DNA from: Oegoconia quadripuncta
Taxonomy: Eukaryota > Arthropoda > Insecta > Lepidoptera > Autostichidae
Length of the DNA stretch: 64,000 nucleotides
Direction: 5' to 3'
NCBI GenBank assembly: GCA_949316235.1
Contig: OX438749.1
Location: forward strand, 16,508,414 to 16,572,413
A program made the translations under genes and the position numbers. Position 1 is the first letter of the stretch, and every line of letters begins with the position of its first letter. The notes below the pieces were generated by a model that saw nothing but the letters and a program-made list of their open reading frames with translations, had not been told where the DNA came from and ran no database searches. This document shows positions 54,265 through 64,000 of the stretch, piece after piece.

Positions 54265-54655
54265 TTTGGTTGGTGGTAGGGCATTTTAAATGTCCTATAG
54301 AATTTATTGACATTATCTAATTTCGTGCAATATTGTATTAACAATCCTTTCTTTATATGTTACATGGTTTAAAAAGGCGTACAGTCTGTAAAAAACGCTA
54401 CCTGTTATTTAGTTTCTTTAATATGTTTTTCTACCAAAACTTGTATGTATATTTTAAGATTAAATAAAGAATTACTAAATGAAAAAAAAAAAAAATCTTA
54501 TCTAAATCTGCCGCCAAGCAGCAATGTTAATAGCATTGTTGTGATCCGGTTGTCAGAGATGAGATAGCCAGACCTCGACCTCATCTTCACTTAACATCAG
54601 GTGTGATTGAGGTCAAGTACCAACCCGTTGTGCACAAAAAAAACGGAAGTACATA
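54265..54655 (+). mobile_element. SINE family D (copy 11) split by a polyadenylated insert
   Basis: The 5' body TTTGGTTGGTGGTAGGGCAT breaks off at 54295. A roughly 200-bp segment ending ATTAAATAAAGAATTACTAA plus an A13 run (to 54494) intervenes. The body then resumes at TCTTATCTAAATCTGCCG and ends GTTGTGCACAAAAAAAA. About 20 bp of SINE body is missing at the junction. Confidence 0.7.
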
Positions 54656-55079
54656 ATACACAGGTAAGATTTCCCAGTTTTATTTTGTCAGGCAAATATA
54701 TAGGATTTTTTCTAATAAGTTACTAGCTAGCCTTGAACCAATTGAGCCACTAGACAGGTTGAAAATATTTTTTTCTATTACCCTATTGAACATTAAACCT
54801 AAACCTGAATTTAATAAATTTGCTAAACACTGAAACAAAAAATTTACTTGCAAAATTATTTTTCCTTCGCGTAAAAACTAATTAAAACTTCAACTTGATG
54901 ACTCCCAATTGGAAACTAATTGATATCGTGATTAATTATATTTTCTTGCTTAAAATAGCTGCACAGAATATAAAATTAAATCTTAACTAAGACGAAAATG
55001 TGTTGTGGGTGGACGAGAGAACGAATAAATTTATGTACCTAACACATTACAATACAATACCGAATCATAAATGAAGAAA

Positions 55080-55362
55080 TCCGTAGGCGAACAAGGTCAC
55101 TGACACAGCCCAGCGGATTAGCAAGTTGAAGTGACAGTGGGCAGGGCACATAGCTCGAAGGACTGATGGCCGATGGGTCATTAAAGTTCTCGAGTGAACT
55201 TCGCTCCGGCAATCGCAGCGTAGGACGTCCACTCGCAGGGTGGACAGACGATTGATAAAGGTCACGGGAAGTCGCTGGATGCAGGCCGCTTCCAACCGGT
55301 CACTCTGGAATTCTATGGGGAAGGCCTATGTTCAGCAGTGGACGTCCTTTCACCGATATGAT
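55080..55362 (+). pseudogene. RTE-like LINE C-terminal region (family I, best copy)
   Basis: Broken + frames read, in order, a degenerate R-R-R-T-x-S-L region, the GHIARRTDGRW-like segment (about 55145-55175), GRP-x-A-G-W-T-D-D (about 55223) and GSRWMQAASNRSLWNSMGKA with YVQQWTSF (about 55265-55345). This is the known C-terminal order of insect RTE-type retrotransposons. At least two frameshifts separate the parts. Confidence 0.65.
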
Positions 55363-55520
55363 GAGATGATAACATATATATCACTTAGTTATATCCCTAA
55401 AAGCCACGTGAGTCATATATCTATATCAGTCATGAGCAATGTAAAGCACAACGTGACTTGACACAATATCATCCGATGATATTTTCAAAGTAGAGGCGTG
55501 AGTTGATCACCTTGTTTGAA

Positions 55521-55601
55521 GTACAGTCAGCTGCAGAGGAACCGGACCTTCACATAACGACTGTAAGTACGGGGGTCTGGTGTCTCTGCAGCTGACTGTA
55601 C
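55521..55601. mobile_element. Short palindromic MITE
   Basis: GTACAGTCAGCTGCAGAG (55521) and CTCTGCAGCTGACTGTAC (55584) are exact inverted repeats with a partly complementary interior. The termini TACAG...CTGTA are mariner-like. Confidence 0.75.
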
Positions 55602-55700
55602 ATCACCTACTTAATTATTATATGTCACAAAATTTATTATTGACAACAATTATTTATGTTCATTAGGTCCGATACTTAATCGCCGTTAAAATATTATCTC

Positions 55701-55804
55701 AACCCACACTGGGCCAGCGTGGTGGACTACGGCCCATACTCCCTCATGTATACTAGGGAAGGCCTATATCCCTGCTGTGGGATGTATACGGGCTGATGAT
55801 GATG
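55701..55804 (+). mobile_element. SINE family A 3' half (copy 4)
   Basis: AACCCACACTGGGCCAGCGT, GGACTACGGCCCATACTCCC and the end GATGATGATG. Confidence 0.65.
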
Positions 55805-55906
55805 CAGGGCATATATTTTATTATTAATATTCCTATTTCTTTCTTCCTGGTACAATGAGAAGGGATAGCACACGCTCTAATTTGCTTAGGAGAAAGTCAT
55901 AAAATT

Positions 55907-55945
55907 AGTTTTAGTTTAGATAATTACACCAGAATCGACACCATC
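55907..55945. mobile_element. Hairpin MITE family E, right-end relic
   Basis: TTTTAGTTTAGATAATTACA followed by CCAGAATCGACACCAT matches the right terminus of copies at 8.3-10.7 kb. Confidence 0.45.
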
Positions 55946-57271
55946 TTATTTTTTAATGAAATATTATATAACTGTGAAAATGTGCTTGTTTGTCCTATTA
56001 TCACGTCAAAATTACTGTGACTTTTGAACGGAAATATTTAGAATGAACAAAAAAGAGTGATATGGGCTATTTTTACCAAATTTTTTTGCTATTTAGAGTT
56101 GTATCTAAAATAAATACTGTGGTGTCAAAAATAAACTAAACACACAATAATAACAAGTTTTAAAGTTATACGCGAGTACAATCATAGTGATAAAAGATAA
56201 AATTTCTGATTATATATTTTTAAAGACTTAATAAAAAAAATTCTGATAAAACGATTAATTTTTATGCCATTAAGTGTTATATATTTTTACAGGAATTTAA
56301 ACTACTAAAGCTGGAGAAAGCTATATTCGAACTAATTTTAAAACTATAAGCAATGATTAAGGCTGACAGCGTTATTTTTAGATACTGTTCTAAATAATGT
56401 TTTCTAAACCTTTTAGTAACCTTAAGGTTACTTGTTTAAACAAGCCATCAACAAGACATGTGTGTGCGAGTTTTTCTGAGAGTGTAACCATTCCACTTTT
56501 ATCATGCTTTTACCAGTTATTTCAGGTTTAAACAATAGTGAAAAGTCGTCAATCATACTGAAAAAAGTGTTAAAAGTTCCAAACACCTATTTTTGTAGTA
56601 CAGTTTCACTGCAAATAGCGAGTGTTACCACACAAATGTTTGTATAATATGAATTTCAACGATATTTCAAATTCAAGCATTATAGAAAAGTATTTATTTT
56701 GTTTTGTGATAGAAATTTTAATTCAAGATTCTGTCGTAACGTTATTTGTGGTGTTCCTAAAACAGCATTAGGTCTTCACCAACTTTATATGGAATGTGTC
56801 CTTACCCTGAAATAACCGGCCCCTTTGTTGTGTTTAATGCCCCCTGAAACCTCACGTACGTGTGTAACCGCAGGGTTGCGGAGTTAAGGGTGCAAAACTT
56901 AACTGACCATTGAACAAATTTAATAGACTGACAACCCTATCATGCTACTGAGAAGGGTTGTTCCGAGGTAAGCTTGGGATGAAGATGATAACGTATCCTC
57001 GAATATTTTGATTTTCATACGTAAATGGCGAAACGACCATTATCCCAAATGGGGTGGTCAGGGATATCCCAAACATTAGTGTTAGGTAGTTTAATGTTTG
57101 AAACAACATCTACGGTTCACCTTACGAAATATACAGAAATGCACACAGACAGTGGGTGAAACGTGCGAGTTTATAGATGTTCTTTGGTATTTTCTCCTTC
57201 TTAAATACCCACTTCTTCCACTTCTATGGTATAATAATATGCCTAGAATCATAACATTTTTAAAGCTTTTA
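55946..57271. other. Nothing recognised
   Basis: AT-rich. An acceptor/donor-like pair around 56873-56974 has no open frame. Confidence 0.3.
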
Positions 57272-57550
57272 ACCGTCTTCGTGGCTCATTGTAAACAACA
57301 TTGGGTTTTCGATTCGGAGGTCGCGGGTTCGATCCCCAGCGGGGTACATGTTTATAAGTACTCGGTTTAGTTGGTGGTAGCGCATTTTAAATGTCCGCCT
57401 GGCTAGCTACCACCATCTTATCTAAATCTGCCGCCAAGCAGCAATGTTAATAGCATTGTTGTGTTCCGGTTGTCAGAGATAGGATAGCCAATCCCCCAAA
57501 TGTGTTGAGGTTGAAGTCAAGTACCAAACCGTTGTGCATAAAAAAAACTT
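57272..57550 (+). mobile_element. SINE family D (copy 12, with head)
   Basis: AACCGTCTTCGTGGCTCATT head, B box GCGGGTTCGATCCCCAGCGG, body from TTAGTTGGTGGTAGCGCATT to GTTGTGCATAAAAAAAC. The GGGTTTCCGGGTC segment is deleted. Confidence 0.75.
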
Positions 57551-58304
57551 CCTTCTTGGTCGTCCTTTACAGACGCTTATGTTCACGCTTTCGTGATAAA
57601 ATGCCTACGTTATTCTCCTTTCATTCATTCGTTCCCTATACTCAAACCACCTCAACATACCTCTTTATTTGTTAACCACTACGTCATCTTGCACGCCCGG
57701 TATAAGCTTATTAATTTTTCGCTAATTTATATTCAAAACACAATGTATATATACCCTTTCTGCGAATAAAATTTTCAAAACGAAAAATCTAACTTTCAGC
57801 CAAGTTATTAAGTTCGTTTCATAAATTCCACCCTCGATTGACGGCGATTTGCATACCCTTTGTTCCCGATCGAGCTTCAATAATATAATGAAAGTCGTGT
57901 TTAATTGAGCCAGTAATATTGAGTTTTCTCTAATTTGCGGCTTTATAGCGAAAATAATAGCTGAGTGTTCTTAGAACACCCTGTTAAAATTTGGCCAAAG
58001 CCTTAGAAACCAACCTGTATATAATAAGGTAATTGTCAAAACAGCCCCAAAATCCCGTTACAAGGGCGCCTGTCTGTTACTCTTTTATACATTCTATTTT
58101 GTTATGTACCTCCTAATTCGTTAATTCGCTGCTTGTAACTTAGCCTAAGTTTGAGTCAATAAACTTTTTATTATTATATTATTATTTATTAATTGTGCAT
58201 TGGAATTACTCAATCTTATTCCACCATTGCATTTGAATTCCATCTTCTAAGTGTCGGGAGGGTTTCCACCGATCATTCACACTCAGCGGTTTGACTCTTC
58301 ATTC
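57551..58304. other. Nothing recognised
   Basis: 57980-58190 ends GAGTCAATAAACTTTTTATT, which could be a retroelement or transcript 3' end. No frame supports it. Confidence 0.3.
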
Positions 58305-58460
58305 ATAATGCGAACAGCCAAAACATGGTACTTCCTTCCGGGTCAGTTTTACCAAAATCTTAAAATTTTTCTAAGAGTATTTGAGATCGCGTGGTCCATC
58401 TTCGACCACATCGTCAGTGTCCACAGGTAAGATAGATGGTAAATCGCGCATCCAGCCTTA
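58305..58460 (+). mobile_element. LINE family H 3' end (copy 3)
   Basis: TGCGAACAGCCAAAACATGG, ATTTGAGATCGCGTGGTCCA and CACATCGTCAGTGTCCACAG match copy 2 with indels. Confidence 0.55.
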
Positions 58461-58734
58461 ATTTAAATCATTATATTATCGACTTTGTAAGTAAGCGAAT
58501 AACAAAACGAATGTGGAGATGACATGGCATGTATTTATTTATTTTAGGTATGTTATGTAGTTAATAATATATCATATGTTTTATGCGCAGTTAAATTATC
58601 TAGTTTTAGTTTGTACGCTTAGTTTATGTATATTAATCTCTACGTTATATAATAATTACCGACTATAAAAATACACCCGTATTGTTTCTATTAGTGCAAA
58701 CCTCCTCTACTGGCAGCTGGTATCTTTATCCTAA
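58461..58734. other. Nothing recognised
   Basis: AT-rich, probably 3' UTR of the LINE whose tail follows. Confidence 0.3.
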
Positions 58735-58820
58735 GGTTGCTTGGAAGAGATTGCTGTTAGCGCTAAGGCCGTTTTTTCGTGAGATTTATTGATCGTATCC
58801 ACGGTTCACGAACCGTGGAT
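58735..58820 (+). mobile_element. CR1/jockey-like LINE tail block and adjacent palindrome
   Basis: TTGCTTGGAAGAGATTGCTG and GCGCTAAGGCCG match the tail of 11667-12330. At 58797-58820 ATCCACGGTTC and GAACCGTGGAT flank AC, a perfect palindrome. Confidence 0.55.
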
Positions 58821-59768
58821 GTTGTATCAATCATTAAACTCTTAATGTTTGAAACACCCAAATATCATTGTTTGGGATATCTCTGACTACTCCATTTCGG
58901 ATAAAAGTCGTGACATTATGTACAGTTGTCGGTATCTCATTGTATACGACTGAAACTGGACCGTGAGAATTGGCGTAATGGCGAAGAGTCCTATGCCCAG
59001 CAGTGGGTGGATATGGGCTGAGATTGATTTATTTATATCAACTTTCTCTGAATATACCTACGGAACTAAAACGACAATCGACTATTTTGAAATTAACGAC
59101 ACCACAAACTCAAATAATTCTCGAAAGGGGCTATAATTAGACCAACTTTCATTACTAACCAAATTACCACATAATCGCGACACTCTTGCGATCATGAAAA
59201 TACATGCCTAAGAATTTAATTAAGATAATTATGTATACCTATAGGTACCTTACCTATTTCCACGGAACAGGCGTGTAACCACGAAATTCTCTGCATACAA
59301 AGATAATAAGCCCCAAAACCCCGTTTAATGATATAGCATTTTAGAACTCAAATATGCCATTAAACGCTAAGTCGTCCGCAGCTGTATCTTTAGTATTTCA
59401 ACGAACATCATATAAATCAATCGGCTAGGCTGTTCCTATTGACCATGTAGTGAACTCGTAAAAATGTTTAGACAGAACGTATGGCCCATACATTCTTTAG
59501 GACATTAATGACGCTTGTTTTTCTCTTTGACGATCGTAAACCAACTTTCTTGAATGATTTCTTGGAATATAAATAAGTTGATTTCACTTCAAAAGGACAT
59601 GTATTGTTGGAACGGAACAGTGTTGCTTTATTCTAATGATGTTATGCCTTTGATGCTTCGAGTTGACTGCAAGTTTGTTTAGCTTTGTTACTCAGTTAAA
59701 ATTATTATTACATTCTTTCAGTTATTGTATACTAGGAAACTGAGCATCTGTTTATCTCTCTCTTCAAT
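58821..59768. other. Nothing recognised
   Basis: CCTATGCCCAGCAGTGGGTG (about 58990) is an RTE-LINE-like scrap. No gene. Confidence 0.3.
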
Positions 59769-59912
59769 TTAAGAGCTATGCTCTTGTCGGTGGAGTCCTT
59801 TCCACACTTCTCTACATTCAGCCTTTTCTTTGACTTGATACGACACGGCATTTACTTTTTCTTCTACTTGTACCATGTTTGTTCTTCTAGGCCTCCCTCT
59901 CTTCCTCTTCCC
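59769..59912 (-). pseudogene. LINE C-terminal fragment with GKRKRGRPRR motif
   Basis: A minus frame of 47 codons plus stop starts GKRKRGRPRR, continues V-Q-V-E-E-K and ends CREVWKGLHRQEHSS. The G-(K/R)-x-x-R-G-R-P-x-x-R pattern followed by R-x-x-W is the usual C-terminus of several insect non-LTR retrotransposons. Nothing else of the element is recognisable. Confidence 0.55.
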
Positions 59913-60579
59913 TTCTGTTTATACAGCTTGTAAATTTGAGTACTTTAAACATTAAAAACCATGAATAGTTACTGGAGTACAATTCATTAATTCTAGAAGT
60001 TGTAAGAGTTTGAAAAAGTTTAACTTTGTTTGAGTGCGATTTATTTTACTTATATTTAAGAAACTATCAGAAAGGTTTCTAGCTACGTTTAATGGCAAAT
60101 TGGTTAAGCCGTTTCAACATTTACTACTGAATCGTTGTAATTATTCATCAAGTAATCTAATGCTGCAAGTATTTCGAGATTTTGTTCAACAACATCAAGA
60201 ACATGTTCTTGATGTGTTTAGTATACATGGTTCATACATACACACACTTCGTACAAGTCAGGGATTCTATTATACAGGCGGTAAATTTAAGTGCACTTAA
60301 GTAAAAACACGTATAATGCTCCGTAAGAATATTTCATTAAACACAGAAATTGTATGTTTCCGAAGGTTTTTCTTATGTAAAAAAACTACTTCTTATTGTG
60401 AAATGTAAATATTTTTTTCGTACGGTTTTAGTAGTATTTTTTAATAGTCTTTTGTAATTTCTAGGTTTAATGAAATTAATATACTCAATAACACTATACG
60501 TGGTTTAAGACTTAAAAGGTCTAAAATTTATACCTGTTTATCGATATCGTCAACGACTGAATTCTGATGTATGATCGTA
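59913..60579. other. Unassigned; 24-bp perfect palindrome at 60192
   Basis: ACATCAAGAACA and TGTTCTTGATGT abut without a loop at 60192-60215. The 88-codon + frame 60034-60300 across it has no motif. Confidence 0.5.
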
Positions 60580-61896
60580 TTCGTTTCAAAGTCAAAGTCA
60601 AAAATGCTTTATTTTGTAGGTCCACAGAGTAAACTTAAAATAGTCAATTTAACATTTTTTTAGCTACTGCTTGTTCAAAATGTATTTTCCCCTGAGAAGA
60701 ACAATCAAGAAACTCGAAGGGTTGCTCTTTTAAAATCAGGCTTTGATTTTACATGAAGGTTTTTATATTTCAATATTAATTGTGAAATAGCCTGTCATGC
60801 GAACGATCTGCTTATGTCCAGGGATGATTATTATCTCAATAGTCTGATAATTTATAATATGCTTTATTAATAAGTTTCTTTTTTTTTTTTTTAATTTTGT
60901 TTATTATGAAACAAACAGTCGTTTATAAACATATTCAAAACTTAAAAAGAACTAAATCTAGACCTATAGTTTCCACAATTTTTATAAACTTATAATTTAA
61001 GAGATTTAAATATTACAATTTATAAAGTGCAGTGGTAAGCCAAAAAAAAAAAAGAAAAAAGAACAGTAACAAACAACATTGGTTATTGTGAGGCAGCGTA
61101 TGCCATCAAATAACCGCCATCATATATCATATATATTTATCATAACACAAAATATATTATCATACAACATTATGATAATATGTTTCTATACATTATATAC
61201 ATAATAATAACAAGTATATCAAGACTTAGCTAACTTAAAAGCTTTCTTCAATGAATTTAATGAATAGTAGAAAATATCAACGTTAAGAAGTTTTTCGTTG
61301 TTATTATATAGTCTACAAGCACGTTTTATAAACATATTTTCTGCGTAACACGTTCTGCTATTTTCTGTTTTATAGTATCTTTAAATTTATTGAGAGGAAG
61401 ATTTTGTATATCAACTGGAACCTTATTGAAAAAGCGTATACTTAATATGTAATTTGAATTTAATTTGAATGAATTACTGACTTTGCGGAGGCGACTTATG
61501 TGACCTGCAAGTTTATCTTTATTTCTTGTATTGACATCATGTTTATCACAATTTTTCCTAAATGATGCTATAATTTTTTTTGACATACATTAGACTTTCA
61601 AAAATGTACTGTGACGAAAAGGTTAGAATGTTATACACTTTAAACCTATCTCTAAGAGACACTGCAGGTCTCACTTGATAAATTGCGCGAACGGCTCGTT
61701 TTTGCAAAGCAAAGATTGTATTTATATCCGCGGCATTTCCCCACAGCAAGATTCCGTAAGACATCAAGCTGTGGAAATAACTAAAATATACTAATCTAGT
61801 AGTATTTATGTCTGATATTTGTCGAATTTTTTTAAATGCGTACGCTGCATAGCTGAGCCTTTTCGCCAATTTATGTATATGAGGATCCCATTGCAT
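60580..61896 (-). pseudogene. jockey/CR1-like LINE 3' region (copy 3) with nested insertion
   Basis: Minus frames 61896-61558 and 61586-61326 overlap and together give the post-RT C-terminal part. DPHIHKLAKRLSYAAYAFKK and SLMSYGILLWGNAADI are in the first. VNTRNKDKLAGHISRLRK and FFNKVPVDIQNLPLNKFK are in the second, so one frameshift separates them (about 61570). The polyprotein N-terminus, endonuclease and RT core are absent. Its 3' part is split by a T-rich insertion at 60880-61361. The tail TTTTGACTTTGACTTTGA lies at 60580-60605. Confidence 0.75.
60880..61361 (-). mobile_element. Polyadenylated retroposon nested in LINE copy 3
   Basis: On the minus strand it ends TGTTTCATAATAAACAAAAT and an A-rich tail, with AATAAA just before. 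The flanks TTTCT (60875-60879 and 61362-61366) look like a short target duplication. The uninterrupted site is visible in copy 2 (about 20880). No coding frame was recognised. Confidence 0.6.
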
Positions 61897-64000
61897 TTTG
61901 GCGTCTAAAGTAAATTTAGAGTTATTCTAAATTTTAGAGTAAGTTTTCTTAAAAGGACTTATGTTTCCAAAGTATTGTAAAGGACAATATCTAAACCAGT
62001 GAATTCTTAAACAGAAATGGTAACAATATTACGTTAGTGTTTCTTGGTTTTATCTTTAACGCAAAGTGCGTCGTTTGTATTCTTTTTCTGGGGCAAAAAG
62101 GCCACATTTGCAATTCATATTATAATGAAAATATGATTCATATTTTCTTTGAGTGTTTCACTTAAAATGTGTGATGCTATTTTAAAATTTGATAATTTGC
62201 TGGCAATTTGGAAAAGAATTCCTTTCCTAATTAATTGCTAATAATGCCTTTTAGGTCCTTGATGCTGTATTGAGTTGTTTATTAAAATGAATTATAATTT
62301 CCTTATCGGCATTAATTATGCGACTGAAGACAGGATTGTTGTTTTTTGCGCTCATGTACGTGTATGTATGTGGCATTCTTTATTTCCTCGTATTACTCAA
62401 ACGGATGAATGAAGAAGAAAGAAAGAATGTAAACATGGAATGAATGGATTTTAATTAATGAGTTAATGTTTTATCGTGACAGTCTGAGGATAGTTTACGT
62501 CTTAAAAAAATAAACCACTGCGGCCGTAAGAGGAACAATTTGTCAAATTGAAAAAAAAAAATAACACTACGATATGGGTGCCATACGAGCTCATCATGAC
62601 GATTCTGAAAATGTATATTACAATTAAGATACTAAACAGCAGACATGTGGAGAGCTTCTACATTAGATAGGACTTCCCATCTTTTTCTTTTTTAAATAGG
62701 AGTTATTTTTAATATGTATGCTATAGAAATTAAGAAAATTATGATAATGTGTTAGTGGCTATTGGTGAGCGATATGATAATCATGTACAAAAGGTAGCTT
62801 ACGCTCGCTGCTTCGCCGACGTGAAATTACTTAACGCGAACTTTGTCAGGATGAAAGTATTCTATGTCCTCCACGTACCTATGTGCTAAATTTCAACAGG
62901 ATCGGTTCAGATTTCGCCGTGAAAAGATAACAAATAGTCACTTTTGCATTTTATTTAAATATGTAAGTGTGGATTATTATTATCCCTGACTTAAGTAAGA
63001 CTGACTCCGCAAAACGAGAAGCAAGCTAAGAGGGAACGGAATGTTTCCCATTTTAGAATACGTTGAAATAGACTACATCTCAAATGTACCTACTTTTACT
63101 GTTCTTGCAGAGGGAGAGAGGAACGCATGAGAGTAAATGATGTTTGTTTTTGTCCCGTGGATGGACACGAGAAATATCATATTGAATATATCTCGTACTA
63201 TTTAGACATTTTCGACTATTCGTTTCAGCGAAGTAATGCAACCTGGCGCGGTCAACGCTTGAATGGGTGACTAGTGTTATTTTCGTACGAGTTTTTCGAA
63301 GAGCACGTTATAAGGTTGATCTCAAGCCGGTTATACAGAGGCAAATTGAAAACACTAACAGTTAGGGCACTAATCCTAATCAACCACCCAAACTTACACA
63401 TTATTATACTAGAGAGCAAAGGGAATGGGTCACATAATAAATTTTGATCCAACTCCCTAAAACATGGTTTTTCAAACTACATTTCGATTTCAACGAAGTT
63501 TTCATTTTCTTGTACCTAGAACACCATCAATTACAATGATGTATGAAAAATTATAATCAGAGCCGTAACTATGGAGGTGGAGGTAAAAGAAAAACACGCA
63601 GCTGTCTGTTCGTAGGATTCGAGCAAATCTATGGACGCGGCACTGTAGGTTCTTGTTTTTCTGTCATAATTATTTAATGAAAATTCTTAATAACATAATT
63701 ATTATTGCTGTGGAAAATGAAAACTTCGTTAAAATCGGTGAACATTTTGCAAATACAAACGGTGCAAATAAACGATTTATCTATCTAAACCCTGTTTTAT
63801 TGAGAATTGTATAAAGGTTTCTTGTGTGATCAGTTTTCTTTGCTTTCAAGTATATTAGTGGGTGGTGAGCATTGTAATATAAAATATGCTTACAAAATTG
63901 GCAATTGCGAGTATGTACTCTGTGATAAAAACGCTTTCAGACTGTTGTAATTAGCTGGTTCAAGGTTCATATGTTAATTTGCGTTTCTCTTTATAATACT
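61897..64000. other. Unassigned end of the window; one family B fragment
   Basis: 62798-62960 (-) reads GCTTACGCTCGCTGCTTCGC to ATTTCAACAGGATCGGTTCA and resembles family B. The rest is AT-rich, without a gene, RNA or named repeat. Confidence 0.35.

Noticed and set aside
56873..56974. Segment between CCGCAG and CCGAG|GTAAGC as an exon
   Set aside because: Stops in all three frames, with a further short inverted repeat inside. No coding support.
1..64000. CRISPR array, phage or bacterial operon
   Set aside because: No regularly spaced repeats with unique spacers, no ribosome-binding-site/operon structure. The splice signals and SINEs mark it as eukaryotic.

Overview
The window looks like AT-rich, repeat-dense, non-coding chromosomal DNA from an insect, most likely a moth or butterfly (Lepidoptera). 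This is an inference. It rests on several tRNA-derived SINE families, 3' tails of jockey/CR1-like and RTE-like LINEs, a Helitron helicase remnant, palindromic MITEs and a mariner-family transposon, all of a style common in lepidopteran genomes, plus spliceosomal exon signals. Nothing bacterial, viral-genomic, rRNA-like or CRISPR-like was seen.

Host gene content is very low. The best host-gene signal is one exon on the + strand (25554-25747). It has a strong acceptor, a start codon, a signal-peptide-like reading frame and a GTAAGA donor. About 23 kb upstream is a CpG-rich TATA promoter with a short exon ending in a strong donor (about 1861-2242). These could be the promoter, first non-coding exon and start-codon exon of one secreted or membrane protein gene whose remaining exons lie beyond the window. 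A second, weaker promoter/donor candidate lies at 12727-12780. The family of the gene cannot be told from 24 residues.

The rest is transposable-element stratigraphy. 1-7.4 kb: LINE ends, the promoter, tandem and foldback repeats, one SINE and an LTR-like promoter. 8-13 kb: three copies of a hairpin MITE, SINEs and a LINE end. 13.7-17.5 kb: two MITEs (one carrying a captured gypsy-type reverse-transcriptase fragment) and back-to-back SINEs. 17.7-23 kb: a retroelement zinc-knuckle/nuclease-like domain and more LINE and SINE ends. 25-29.3 kb: the host exon, more SINEs and an unidentified broken coding remnant. 34-37 kb: tandem duplications and MITEs.

37.35-39.87 kb holds a virtually intact mariner-superfamily transposon with 270-bp terminal inverted repeats and a complete 353-codon transposase, inserted into an older MITE whose uninterrupted relative is at 16.1 kb. 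41.3-43 kb is a decayed Helitron PIF1-like helicase. 43.1-45.2 kb is a composite satellite with three GACTTT-type minisatellites. 45-64 kb is LINE and SINE debris with two clear nested insertions.

The strongest novelty candidates are the long-TIR mariner with atypical DD40D spacing, the RT-carrying MITE, a recurring class of near-loopless perfect palindromes, and the 28.9-29.2 kb coding remnant.
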